DNA of 64,000 bases, taken from contig VWZP01002274.1 of NCBI GenBank assembly GCA_013396995.1, forward strand, positions 558,001 to 622,000. Direction: 5' to 3'. The notes under the pieces were generated by a model. That model was not told where the DNA came from. It saw only the letters and a list, made by a program, of their open reading frames with translations, and made no database searches. The stretch comes from Dicaeum eximium (lineage: Eukaryota > Chordata > Aves > Passeriformes > Dicaeidae). A program made the translations under genes and the position numbers. Shown here piece after piece: positions 1-12,059 of the stretch. Each line of letters begins with the position of its first letter. The first letter of the stretch is position 1.

Positions 1-3000
1 AATTTCAGTAGTGCTGCTGCTTTGTCCCTCAGCTTGTAAGAATAATAAAAATATTCCTTAAGAAGTTTTCTCAGTGTTAAATGAATTAAGCTTGGATTAA
101 GCTATCGGTTTATATCTCAACAATAAATTCATTTCAGTTTAAACTTCAGAGACAAATTAGAACTAATTTTATTTTATGAAAGGAAAAGCTCTAACACCTT
201 TTCAAATCCAGTTTTAATTTGCTTTTGATATATTAAACACTGATCGTGTTCACATTTTAATCTGGACTGTGCTAACTTGATGAAATTACATTAGATGCAA
301 TGGGGAAAATGTTCTTCTGGGTGTAAATTACTGTAATGGTATTTGCTTTTATTTGCTAAAAATGAGAGAAAGAAAGAATCAATCACAAAGCACTACCCTG
401 ATTCATGGACACCCTGACAATTCAGTGGCCCATGAAATCTTTTGGAAATCAAGAGAGAGGTGTCTTGGCCATCACTGCTTTGGAGAACTTTGCTTCCTGC
501 ATCTGAATGCAGCCTCCACACCCCTAATGCACATTTACATTTCTGAGAACAAATCTCTGAGTGCTGAAGTGAGTTTCTCATGAAAATTATTGCTTTAAAA
601 GGAAATGGTGCTATCTAATATTTTCTGGCAAATGAGGTCTCCAGCCCACCCACCCTCTCTCCAGCCATAATCCTTTTGGACCATATTTTCCTCTTCCCAC
701 ATGTTCTGCACTGAAACTGGTGATGCCATTCCTGATTCACTGCCATGGAAACCTAAAATTTTTTGTTTTTTTAATCTCCTTTCTGTCATGACTCTTAGCT
801 AAGACTAAGTGGTCTGCAGGATGCTAATCACCTGGAATATGGTCCTGCTATTGACAATAACTAGGTGTTTAAAAAACCCTGTTTTAGATCTATTATCCAC
901 GTTTTAGGAGTATACTGGTATGTGTGATGTTTGTCCTGGAACAAGATTCCAGTTAGGTTGTTGTCCTGAATTATACCCTATGAGAAAGGAGTACATCAGC
1001 ATCAGATGATGCAGGCAGCACGTGGAAGCCATTGCTGGGCCTTTGACTGGTGCAGCTTGCCCACAGCAAGAGTCTGAGCCAGGCAAGATGCTTGGCTGAG
1101 GGTATTCAGAGGGAAAAGAGAAGGTGGTGACAGTGAAGCTGGCTTCAAATGACTGCACAAATTCACCTCAGTAACACTCATCCCTGGGCTGTGGAAGTGA
1201 TGCCAAAGAACTCATCTAGGAATCCTAAATTTGTTTGATATATGGGGAGTGATGGGACAAGGATATACTTTTCCATCGAGTTCAGACAAGGCAATTGGGT
1301 CAATGACGTTTTCCCCCATCTGCCTCTCCTTGCCTTACCTCCAGTAGTCCCTCTGCCAAATTTGCCCTGGGTTACAATCTGTGCAATCAACCTGGAAACC
1401 AAGATGGGACTGCTGGCTGCAAATAATCCCAACAGGATGAGGGAGACTGGATAAATGTTGTTGAGGAGTGGCAGGTACTGCACAGCGTGGTGCTTGGCAG
1501 GATGGTGCAAGAGCTGCTGACAGCAGACAGTCCGTGCCCTGCCTTTGGACTGGGAATGAGTGCCCAGGAACTCCCTGAGTAATTACCTGGCTCATTATCT
1601 GCCAGGTATGGCTTTTCTTTCATGCTGCTGCACAGAGTGTTAGCTGAGGCTGGCAACACGAATGCTAATTGGGGCTAATATTTTATGTGAGCTGCAGAAA
1701 ATACAAGTGCTGAGATAACCTGGATTTCATGGCCCGGCTCTCTCTCCGTGCCTGGCAGTTGGGAAGCAGCAGTCACTCACCTGTAGGCCATTAAATGTAA
1801 CACAAGAATGGCTTCTCCAAGTACCTCAACAATTACTTCTATCAATCAAAAATTCTGAAGTTATTTCCTTGAGGTAAATAAAGCCACTAGAACGAAAACT
1901 TTTAGAAGTGAAAGAGATAATAACAAACTGAGCTCTGATGACTAACGTGGCAGAGAGGGGCTTTGCTTATGTGTGGAGCACTAACAGCCATAATTGCTAA
2001 TGTCCTGTTGTCCTAACATAAAAGGCCATGGATTTTACAGAGACAGCAAAGCACAAGACAAAAAGCACAGAAATAAAACAAATGGTCTGTGAGAATCATC
2101 TGTTGTCTGTGAGTAAATGGCTGGCAGCAATTCTGTTTGCTTACAATCTTGACAAGCATCTCCCCCTCTGACAGAGTAACTAACGTGCCTTAGCAGTAGC
2201 TGCAAAAGTAGCCCAAAGTGATTAAATCTCACTCTTTCTTGCAGGAAATTGCCTGTGAGTCTTGTCTCACAGCTACATTATGTCTCATTAGAAGTTCTGT
2301 CTTCTATATAGATTGGACTTCAGTTTAAGAGCCCACGGAGCATCTGCTGTTTAAGGTTTCCAACCAATATGCTGCAGATACAGGAATATATTATATATAC
2401 ATTACTGGAAATCTGAACAGCTTTAATCACGTCTCAGGAACAGTTGCTCTGTAAATGGAAATGTCTTTGTTTTTATTTCCACGTTTTCTTTACTGGAACC
2501 AGAGATGCTGAGAGCTTCTTTTTGTCACTTTGCTCTTGAAGGTGGAGGAATTTTCATAATTCAATGAAGGTCAACTTCCAACCTAAGGTAGGAAGGTAAA
2601 CCTCCAACCTAAGACAGCTGAAGAAATCCCCATTTTTTAAAGATAATATTAAAAATAAAAGGAGATTCAAATTTAAAATGTCTGATTTGTGTGCATAAAG
2701 TTTTCTAGGATGACACAGGGGTCCATAACTCTTCAATCAAGTGGCAACTCTTACATAGCCTGAAATAATGAACTTCTTTAAATTCTGAGAATGTGTAAAA
2801 TTTAAAAAAAATTAAGTATCTATTTTTTTCAATGAAGCAAACCCCAAAATTCTAAAAGTACATATACAGACAACTTTGAAGTTGTCTAGAAACCGCTTGG
2901 AAAAATATTTTTTAATTTTCCATATTTTACCATGGCTTTTATTGCCTTTTAAAAATCTTAACCTTCTAATCACAACTATCTAAGCTGTCTTGCAGTGCTG

Positions 3001-4160
3001 GGCTAAAAAAGAGATTCCACCTTTCCAAAAGCCTTCTAGACAGATAGGGAATCTGATTCTGGACCAGACTGCATGGGATGGGTCCTGTAGAGAGGAGGAA
3101 AGATTCCTGTCAGACCGGGTCTCATTAGTTCACCACCTCCAACAGCCACCACACAGTACTGAGGCTAAAAGAATGCTGCTGCTACCCTAGAAAGGATTTG
3201 GGAATTCAGGCTTTTCCTTAAGAGTACTTGGCAGGACCACTTCTGCCTTGTGGTGTCAGCAAGTATTAAGAGGGAAACTAACTGTCTCCAAGGAGCCCAA
3301 ACCTGTCCTTGTGCTACAGGCACGTCGTAAAGGAGCTGCAGCAACAGCCTTGAAACTGCCTCTTATGTGGCAATGGCACATTTTCTGCATCATAGAAAAG
3401 GCAGGGACTTTAACTCCCCCCATTAGCACTATGCATTCCTGAACGGCCACCACAGCCAAATGAGGCTGTACCTGTCTTGTGGAGCTTTGGGGAGCTTTGT
3501 GATGCTCTTCTCCTAAAATTCATAGCTTGGGAATTGTGAGGAATTACAGTAAATTGATACCACAGAAACGAGTTTTTGGAGCACCCTCCTACAGTAATAA
3601 GAACTTCTGCCTCAGATACTGAAAGATTTAGTAATCAGATCTGAACTTGATCATTACAGTACATTATTAAATGTAACCATTCATTACTGTTGTCTGTTTT
3701 CTATACTTGTACTGCTTTGGACAGTAGAAAGAAGATACCTAAAGTCTCCTCTTAGGAGAGATGAAATCTTAAGGTTTAACAGATCTCCCTAAGGAAGCTC
3801 TCTGTAGAAAATATCACCTGTTCTGGGGAACAGTAACTGCTGCATCCATTCCCTTCAGCAACATGTATTTACCCTTGAAAAACAGTTTATCCAAAATTAC
3901 TATACCTGCTCAGGTGAAATATGCTACAGATGTTAATAGGGATGAACACAACTGGCCTCCACTGACTCACAGAGAAGTCCTTTATATTATGCCTTGATCA
4001 TAATGAAAATGAGGTTATCAAAAGGAAGAAATCAAAAGGCAGACCAGAACCAGAGAGGAGAGGGCAGCACGGTGCAAACCCTACTCTTTCTGCTGCCTGC
4101 ATGCAGAAGGTGCTGAACTCCATTACTGTACCTGCCTGGCACAGCCATTCCTACACCACT
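1..4160. other. Noncoding stretch, no gene recognised
   Basis: The DNA is AT-rich and the longest open frame (minus 1178-1510, about 110 codons) lies opposite another frame in a locally GC-balanced patch, as chance frames do. I see no splice-flanked coding exon, RNA gene or transposon end. Small features include an AT alternation near 2385-2400 and a 10-bp tandem repeat at 3481-3500 (unit GGAGCTTTGG, second copy one mismatch). The composition fits an intron or intergenic DNA. Confidence 0.6.
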
Positions 4161-7100
4161 TCCTTTTCAGCAAAGATGATTTGAATTACAGCAGCTTCTA
4201 CAGATCCCTCATAAAAACTTTATTCCAAGTCCCAGACAAGCACAGGAGAAGCAGCCCTGCCCAAGAGGACTGGCAACATGAAGAGATCGATGACAAGGCG
4301 GAAAGGCGTTGTGTCCTACCTGAGTGTGGCACAAGGCAAACGGGGAAACTTCAGCTGAATCCCCCATTCCCTTCACAACCTTACCACAGCTCTGTGCCCA
4401 GGAGCAATCCATAGTGCACTCCATGGAATATTCAGCATTCTCTATCATACATTTCAGCAAAAAAACAACAGGTAACCCCCCAGTGCTCCATCAGGAGTCC
4501 TTGTATTCCTCGTACAAGCCAGCTCCTGGGCAATTCTGGTCCCAGTTCTCCCCCTAGGCCCAGCCAAGGACAGGCTCTTTCTTCAGCTAAGTAATGTGGA
4601 ACAGAGAAAACCTAAAAAAAGAGAAGAGGAAAAGAAAATAAAATGCTTTTTGGAACTTCTCAAAGCTAGTCCTTGTCTGAACAATACAAACAGTGAAATA
4701 ACAGCACTTGGTGACAGACCTGTGCAACATCTCTGCCCATCTGCATTTCAATGGGACAGACTGACATTCTCATCCCTGGTACTTCTGACAGAGCACAGCT
4801 GTACTGCTGAGGGAAAGCTGCTGCTGCTGCTTTGCAACAGACATGGTGTAGGTGGACAAGAATAACCACCCTCCTGCTCAGCTGTCAATAAACCTTTCCT
4901 AAAGAGCCACAGAAGAACAGTGTGCAGCACCAAGGCAGACACATTTAACATTTATTGACTGAGCTGTACAAAGCCGTGCTTGCACGTTCTGTGGTACCTT
5001 AGTGGAGGAAATCTGGCATTGCCTTAGCTACCCCCTACAGCTACAGCATCCCAAAAATCCCTGTAGGATTCCTGCCCCCCTTCATTTGTCTCTCCGCTAT
5101 TTTCTGTCAAAGCACCAAAATCAATAGTGGCACACGGATAGAACCCAAATTGGCTGGAAGATCCAGTACATGGTATCCAGTCAGTCAAGTGTGATGGATA
5201 TAATTCATGCAGCACTTATTATTCCCAAGCTTTGCTTGTCAACAGGAAGAAAAAGGATAGATCTGAAAAGCAATCAGGCTGTTTTCAGAAAGACAAATCT
5301 TGCAGTGGTTCTATTTGCTCCCCTACCTCCATTAGTTTATATTTTTTTTCTTCACTCTCATTTCTGTACTTTTCATCTCTCTAACACTGGCATCATAATA
5401 AAGGGCAGCTGTTGCCAACCGAAGTCTGTTAAATTTTGTGGCAATTTCTGTAGCACATGCACAAAAGTTTTAACTAGAGCATGATGACACCATTCTCTAA
5501 TGGGCAAATTGTCAATCCAATATGAGGAAGCATATTTAAAATATTGATGATCCTACATGCTAACACACAGACCCTACTTGAGAGTTTGGAGCTACATTTT
5601 CAGGTGGCATCCCTTTCTCACATATTTTCTGAGACATGTCTTTTGCTTTATATTTTCACAGTGGCCTAATTTTGCAGGAAGAGCCCTGCATCCAAACAGA
5701 AGTTTTTTCATAAGAGCAGTAAGGGCACTGTGAATCTTAAAGTTTGAATGGGACTCCAGGGGAAACTTGAGAAGTCCATGGAAACCCCCACAAAGAAACC
5801 ATATCACTTTAGCATGTTTTGGAGACAGGCATCAGGTGAGGGCTGAAGCAATTTTAAGAAATTGTCCTGATTTTGCTCTTCCCAAACATGTGCTTATGTC
5901 CAGTGATGGAAAGGGAATCCCAAGGTGTATGGAGCCCTGAAGCAGGCCCATTTCTACTTCTTCTGAGCAGCATGTTGGCGTGGCTTAGTCTGCTCACTTT
6001 TTCCTGGAACCTGGCTTTCTAGAAGCTTGTCTTCAGCCATGAACAAGGAATTCCTTGTTACAGTACAAGAACAGCGTGAGGTTCCCACTCCTGACATCAA
6101 GCACCAGTCCTTAGACCCAGCTGAACTGGAAACTGCCCTGGCTGGGCCCCTCAGATGAGAATCATTTCACCATGATTTAGCCCCTGTGCTTATTGCCTGT
6201 TCAGGAATCACATTTTGCCTTAATATTAAGTGGGGGTTCCAGGGCCACTACAGTGTGAAGGCAGCCATTGCAACCAGTGGCTTTCTAACATCCCTGAAAA
6301 GGTGACTTGTTGGTGCAGCTTTTGATTTTAAGCCAATTTTAGCAGGTATTTCCCCCAAGTTCTCGAATGTAAGTGGCATTGCATAATAAAAGTTTAAGAT
6401 GAATCCAATGCACCAGACATACCCCTTCACTGGGGTTTCAGGAAAGGTCCCTATTTTCACATTACTTCATCACTCAAGTTGTTCAAGTGTTGGATGAGGA
6501 TATTAATTCCTGGTTTTGTCTGGTGCTAACAACAGGGTAATAAGGCTCATCTTGGAAATATTAATCTGTGTTCGTATGTCAGCTTTAGGTTTCCATCTGG
6601 TAATCTGACTCCCTGCTCCACACTCCCCCATGGCTGAAGGCCAGGGCTGCAAAACTAACGTATGGCTACACCTGCATTGCCATCTGCTGCAGAGCAAAGC
6701 CCTTCCCACATCACAGCAGTGGGGCAGGAAGACAAAAACATCACTTTGGTACTGAAAATGAGAATTGCATACCTCAATTTATATAATCACCATCAGGATT
6801 TATCATATATGCAGAGTCTAAGACATATATCTTTATTTACTGACAGGAAAAAAGGAGGTCTCTGACTTCAAAATCTTGGAAATTATGGTCACAATTACTC
6901 TCCTAACTTTGTGTGTCTCCCTTGGAAGGGCTGGAATCTCTCCATGACAAGGCTGATGCCCCAGCAGAATGTACTTCACATGGATTTCACTAGCATGGCA
7001 CATGTGAGTGACATACAGAATTTGATTTTAATTTATGCGTAAAGACATAGGAAGGCTAGGGCAAAAAAAAATATCTCTGTCTTTTCTTTGAGTTTGTATT

Positions 7101-8500
7101 TTGATCTATTTTATTTCAGAATAAGATTATACTAAAATGAAAATGAAATTAAGATATTATTCAGTGAGTCAAGATAACAGATTCTTTGAAAGACAGGGAT
7201 TAAAAGGCAAGACTATTTGTACTGCACTGGGGGATGATGATTACTTTAGATTTAGATGGCAAACAAAATACCAGAATCAATCATTCAGTTTTCCTACCAA
7301 GCAGGATGAATTAATTTCTTTTTTTCAGAAAGAAAATATTAGTAAATAGGTAAAGACCTAGTCCCAAACCTCCAGCATACCCAAAATATCTACTCTAGAG
7401 AGGTTTCAGAGATGTCAAGGAAAGTTGCTATAATTTTACATACAAGTTTTTAAAATACTGTGGTGATGCATACTTGCAGAAAACCTTAAAACCAATTCTT
7501 CCTAACAAATTAGTAGAGGTTTCTGAGTTGTTTTTAACACAACTCCCTGGCTTAAAAGTGGAGCTTTCATGAATCGGGGTCATGAATAATTTCTGATTGT
7601 AAATAAAGGTAGACAGACTACTGCTGTCATTAAAGCAGACTTCTCATCAGCTGTCTGAAACTCTGGATCTTCATGGATCCAGAGGCTAAAGGGCCCCAGT
7701 CCTTCCCACTGTTCCATGACAGAAAGGTTATATTCAGCACTTTTCTTCAGCCAAGTACACCCACGACATTTCTGTTCCAAATCAAGTTACTGCTTACATC
7801 ACTGCTCCCACCTCACAGATTTCAGCAAAGGAAAACTTTCATGCTCTTTAATGAACATCACTGATACCATCTCCTAATCTTCCTGATGATTTGCTGTAGG
7901 CACTGAACTTCCATACATTCCTCCCTCTTGCACAGGATGCTTCCTGAAACATTTGTTTCAAGGGCTGGATGGTCTGGAGGTAACAGAGCTTGGGACTGGA
8001 TGTGACAGGAATCACCTCAGGCTGTACAGAGAGGACTCAAGGCTGTCCCAGCCCCTGAACACCGATTTGTTTTTGTACCACAGTCATCCAAACCCCATGA
8101 CCACGCACCTCTCTACCACCCAGCACCATTGCTACGTACACCAGTAACACAGAAATGATTCCCAAGAGGGAATTTAAAAAATCACATAATTCAAAACCAC
8201 TGGGGGAACTTCAGTCTGCACTAAGAACAGGCATCCTGAAAATCTGCATCCTGTTAGTTCTATTAAATACCCAGTGTTCAAGTCAGTATTGACCTATTAA
8301 TTATGTGTCAATAATTCATATGGAAACATGCTCAGCTCCTTAAATGCAAAGTGAGATCAGAAATGGGTTTCAAAACCACAAACACTTATTTTCCACAGCC
8401 ACAGGGAGAAAATAAACTCTCAGGCCAAAACCAGGATCCAAAAGCTGAACATTTGCTACTGTTTCAATTTTGTCTTTGCTCTCCAGAACAAACTTAGTGA
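4161..8500. other. Noncoding stretch, no gene recognised
   Basis: The stretch 4040-4900 is more GC-balanced than its surroundings, so overlapping open frames of 60-90 codons appear on both strands, but none has a recognisable domain. A short trinucleotide run (GCT)4GC lies at 4817-4830. The rest to 8500 is AT-rich with no repeat or RNA gene that I can recognise. Confidence 0.55.
4817..4830. repeat. Short (GCT)n trinucleotide run
   Basis: Four GCT units plus GC in a row. It is too short to be expected to be highly unstable. It lies in a noncoding context. Confidence 0.8.
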
Positions 8501-8511
8501 CCAAATGGAGG

Positions 8512-9195
8512 TTACAGGCAGCTAGTCCATGACGGCGTTAGTTGGTTCTTACAAAAATTCCATTTTCTTTTTGCAGCTCCTGCCCTGTCTCTGCCAAAGG
8601 CTGTCCTTGCACTCCTGCAGCCAGGCAGGCTGAGACAACAGCTCCAAAAAGGCAGGACTGCCTGCCCACTGCCGAGTTGCTCACTTCGGAGCCTGGCTGT
8701 TTTCATTTACATGCTAACGCTCTTAACAAGAAAGCAAAACACAAATGGAGTTGGGTTTTTTAAAGGCAGCTGCGCTTGTTTGGGGATTTTGACAGTGAAG
8801 ACACACAAGACAAAACAAAACAAAACCCAGCATACAAAACAAAACCAACCCAGATGTCCTGTGGCAGCTTAGAGGAATTAAGGAAAGGGAAGGAGAAAAA
8901 ACCAAAACCAAACAAAAAACCCGAAAACCAGAAAAGAAAAAAGTGTTTTCTAAACCGCTGCTTCGGAGCTTTTATCTAGATTTAACGGATACATTAATTC
9001 AATTGACGTGCAGTTTACCAGCCGACAACACATGAATACCTTCCACAAATGGTAGGATTTGCCTTCTTTCCCCCTGCAGAGACATTACCACAGATGTGAG
9101 CTTTTTCCTTCTGCTCTTTTCCTTCCCCCATCCGTCTCTTTGTAATACTTTAGCAAATAATGAAATGTACCACGTCTCCCAACACGCAGGCACGG
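8512..9195. promoter_or_regulatory. Possible regulatory block with raised CpG content
   Basis: About fifteen CpG dinucleotides occur here, nine of them between roughly 8955 and 9190, while neighbouring kilobases have only a few each. The density is far below a CpG island. The non-repetitive flanks also contain homeodomain-type cores such as ATTAATTCAATT near 8993-9004. CpG retained outside an island can mark a hypomethylated enhancer or a constrained element. An A-rich simple tract at 8811-8952 splits the block. Function is inferred only, and no start site or TATA arrangement stands out. Confidence 0.2.
8811..8952. repeat. A-rich low-complexity tract with (CAAAA)n
   Basis: Three perfect CAAAA units occupy 8811-8825, followed by interspersed AAAC, CCAAA and AGAAA runs up to about 8952. 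It could be a decayed simple repeat or an old poly(A)-derived tract. No retroposon body is recognisable beside it. Confidence 0.6.
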
Positions 9196-9240
9196 GAACA
9201 CTGAAATGAGCTGCTCCTGGCTCCATACTGCAGTTTTTTC

Positions 9241-10206
9241 CTCAACTGTCTCAGTCTCTGAACACAATTTTATTGGCTTTTTAAATTTTTGATGGACAAA
9301 TATTGATATGCTAATGACTTTCAAACCAGTATCCAAGAACATATTCTCTTACTAAAAAGAAAAAAACTCCAAACAGATTTTTTCACCTGGGATTGGCATG
9401 TTGTCCAAGTACAGGCATAAAAAGAAGTAAAACTGGGTGTTGGGAAAACAAGGACATGGTTAGAGAAATTCTTATAAAAGGAGAAAAAAAGGAGAGAGAA
9501 TAATGGAATGAATGCAAAAATATGGCAAAAGAAAGAAAAAAAAACAGTACTGGAAGGGAAATCTGACATTTAAACCTCGGCTTCTGGCTGGTGCCCATGG
9601 CAACTCTTCTGACAAGTTGGTAAAAACTATTCTCTCCTTTGACTGCTTTCAAGGATAATCCTTGCTTCTCTTTCCTGGGAACCATGACAGATTTTCTCTC
9701 TTTGGGGACGGTGCTGGAGTTTCTTTTATAATGGCTCTAATAAATAATGGAGTGTTAATGTCTTTTAGGATGCCTAGCTGTGAAGTTGGGTCTGTTTAGG
9801 ACACATTTTCACACTTGTGTCCAAGTGAGGCATTATGTGGCAAGGAATACAGGTACCTTCAAATGCTTTCTATCACATGTTTGTGCTGTTTTAAAAATTC
9901 TAAATGGAATTCAGCATTAAAAAAAAAATCATTTAAGGGAAAACAACTTGAATTGCTCCATTGAGCTCAGCATGTGGTATTCACGGTTTCTAAATTTAAA
10001 TAAGGTTTCCATCTGCTGTGTTGTTTAGGAATCTTAGGGAAAACTATTAGAGAGCAGGAGGAGGGGGGAGAGCAAGCATGCACATATTGAGGCAAGGTTA
10101 TGCTTTCTGTGTGGAATACTTGTGAAGCACACCCAGGTCTGTTCTGTGCTGGGTGTTTGTCTGACACACAGAGCCCCACACCCCAATGCAGCAGCTGGGG
10201 CTGTAC
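9241..10206. other. Noncoding stretch, purine- and pyrimidine-rich patches
   Basis: The patch 9480-9545 is rich in A and G on the plus strand and makes short hydrophobic minus-strand open frames rich in Phe and Ser, which is a compositional artefact. A polypurine run sits near 10046-10064. No gene or element is recognised. Confidence 0.5.
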
Positions 10207-10356
10207 CTGTGGGGTGTGGGAACACCACAGTGCCATAGAGTTTTCCTGAGGCTGCCCAGCACATCCTGCTGCTCCTGCAGGGCTTTCAGGTGTGCTGGCA
10301 GCTGCCTGAGGACAGTGGGAAGGATCTCTCCTTCAAACACTTCTTCAGTGCAGTTT
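10207..10356 (-). other. Possible coding exon, phase 2-2, unknown protein
   Basis: On the minus strand this 150-nt block follows an acceptor-like CTATCCCTCAG and ends at a good donor, CAG|GTACAG, at 10207. The frame is open throughout and runs upstream to 10412, where ATG begins. Codons in the middle are rich in CTG, CAG, GAG and GCC. The predicted peptide is helix-prone, with a Leu/Gln-rich segment containing LKALQEQQDVLGSLRKTL. Both ends split a codon after its second base, so the block could be skipped or spliced without changing frame. An alternative acceptor at 10403-10406 would give a 196-nt exon with a phase-1 start. I recognise no family. Chance remains the main alternative because many open frames occur in this window. 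Confidence 0.2.
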
Positions 10357-11808
10357 CTGAGGGATAGCCTAACCTCCTGAGCCCCTTCCCAAACATCAGA
10401 CACTGTCTCCATCAGAAAGGGAAACTGGGCTCCTTTGGAACAAGAATGGATGGATCAGCTGCAGGAATGAAGGTTCTCACACATGGGCCTATTGCTCTTA
10501 TTTCCTCACTGAAATACCAGCAACAAATTTACCATTTCCAGTAACTTTTACCACATTAAGTAGAAAGAGGAATGCCAGAAACTGTACAGCCTTGTATTAA
10601 TAAGTCAAAGTCAGCAGGATAAAATGCACTCAGAAATCCCTGGCAGCATGAACAAGATGCATAGCTCTAGCCCAGAAGAGAAAAAACACAGTGTAAGTAA
10701 GCCATAAACTATGTATCTTTAAAGAGAGTCATAAGGTTTTATACTGGCCTTAGAATAAAAGCTTTTAATATATTTAACAGCCATCTGGAAAACGGGCAGG
10801 ACACAAATGTGGTGATATTATAAAATGTAGAAAATAAACATGTCTAGGAGGACACAGAGAAGCCCAAGAAAGTTTGGGCAGAAGGGAAGCATGACAGCAG
10901 ATGGAATTAGTTGTGAGTAAAAGCAAAGTAAAATATAACCAATAATCATAGCTTGAAACTTTGCACTTTCTGTGCATTTAAATGAGTTAATCACTCAAGA
11001 AAGAGAAGAGAAAGCCACTAAGGGACAATGCCATGAAAACCTACTGTGTCTGTGCCACAGAGCTTCTAAAAGCAATTCCTCACAGTGAGGTTGGTAGTAG
11101 CACGTCAGTGTTGCAGGACTCTAAATCCTTTTCAAAGCCTCCGAGAATGGTGAAGAAATGGGGTAGGAACACAGTTCTGCAGTTTTGTTATGCAAATGTG
11201 CAGTGCATTGCCCCAAATGTTTGGTTCATTTCTTGTCATTGGTAACACACACACACAAAGTTTTTGGGGGAACGGGACAGCAGACTCTAAAAGGATCGAT
11301 TGAAATGATTAAAGGAACGAGGGCATTTCCATCTGAAGGACGATGAACAAGTTCTGGGGCTGGTCTGTGCTCTGCTTGTGCAGTGCTCACTATAATGCAC
11401 TGCCAAGCACAACAGTAATGAGAAGCAGGACAAGGAGATCAGCGCTGCCCTGATTAAAGAGGATACATCTTAGGGAAGCTGTGATACCAGGCTACAAAGG
11501 ACTGGGCAGATAAGCCCTGCATTTTATAGGCCTTCTAAAAACACAAGATCAAGGAGGATGTTTGAAAGCCAGAAATGTAAAACTGATACAAAGTGCTGCA
11601 TAATGAACCCATCACCACAATCACTGAAGGCAAGGGCTCAATTTGAAAAGATGGCTGTTTTCACAGCTGTGAAATCCACAACTTTTTCTGAGAACAATTA
11701 AAAACTTTCCCAATAATCATAAAATACTACAGGATAGAATGAAGGAGGAGCACCTCATTCTTCAAGTGCTGATTCAAGAATTTAGTCAAGGATTAACCTC
11801 ATTTTAAC

Positions 11809-11976
11809 CTGTGGATGTCACCGTGTAGAGCATGACAGTAACTCACACACTCAAAATTAGGAAGAAGCTTAAGCAGCCTGTACAAATTGATGACTGACTC
11901 ATGAAAGTGCAAGAGACACTCTTCCAGTGTAGATATATCACGCTGTAACCCTAATTCATAAGTAAGATTTTCTTCC
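11809..11976 (-). other. Possible coding exon, phase 2-2, unknown protein
   Basis: This 168-nt minus-strand block follows a pyrimidine-rich acceptor, GCTTTGTCTTCTAAG, and ends at a donor, CAG|GTTAAA. The frame is open from 12050. The peptide is Leu- and Glu-rich and helix-prone (for example LEECLLHFHESVINLYRLL) and carries three Cys. Both boundaries are phase 2, matching the possible exon at 10207-10356 on the same strand. The two would be separated by an intron of about 1.45 kb and would join in frame. I recognise no family. The acceptor and donor are reasonable rather than decisive, so this is a candidate only. Confidence 0.2.
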
Positions 11977-12059
11977 CTTAGAAGACAAAGCTGGTCCAGC
12001 AACAGAATATTTGACAAGATGGAGGCTGGATTAATTTTTCCAGAACATGCTTAAAAAAT

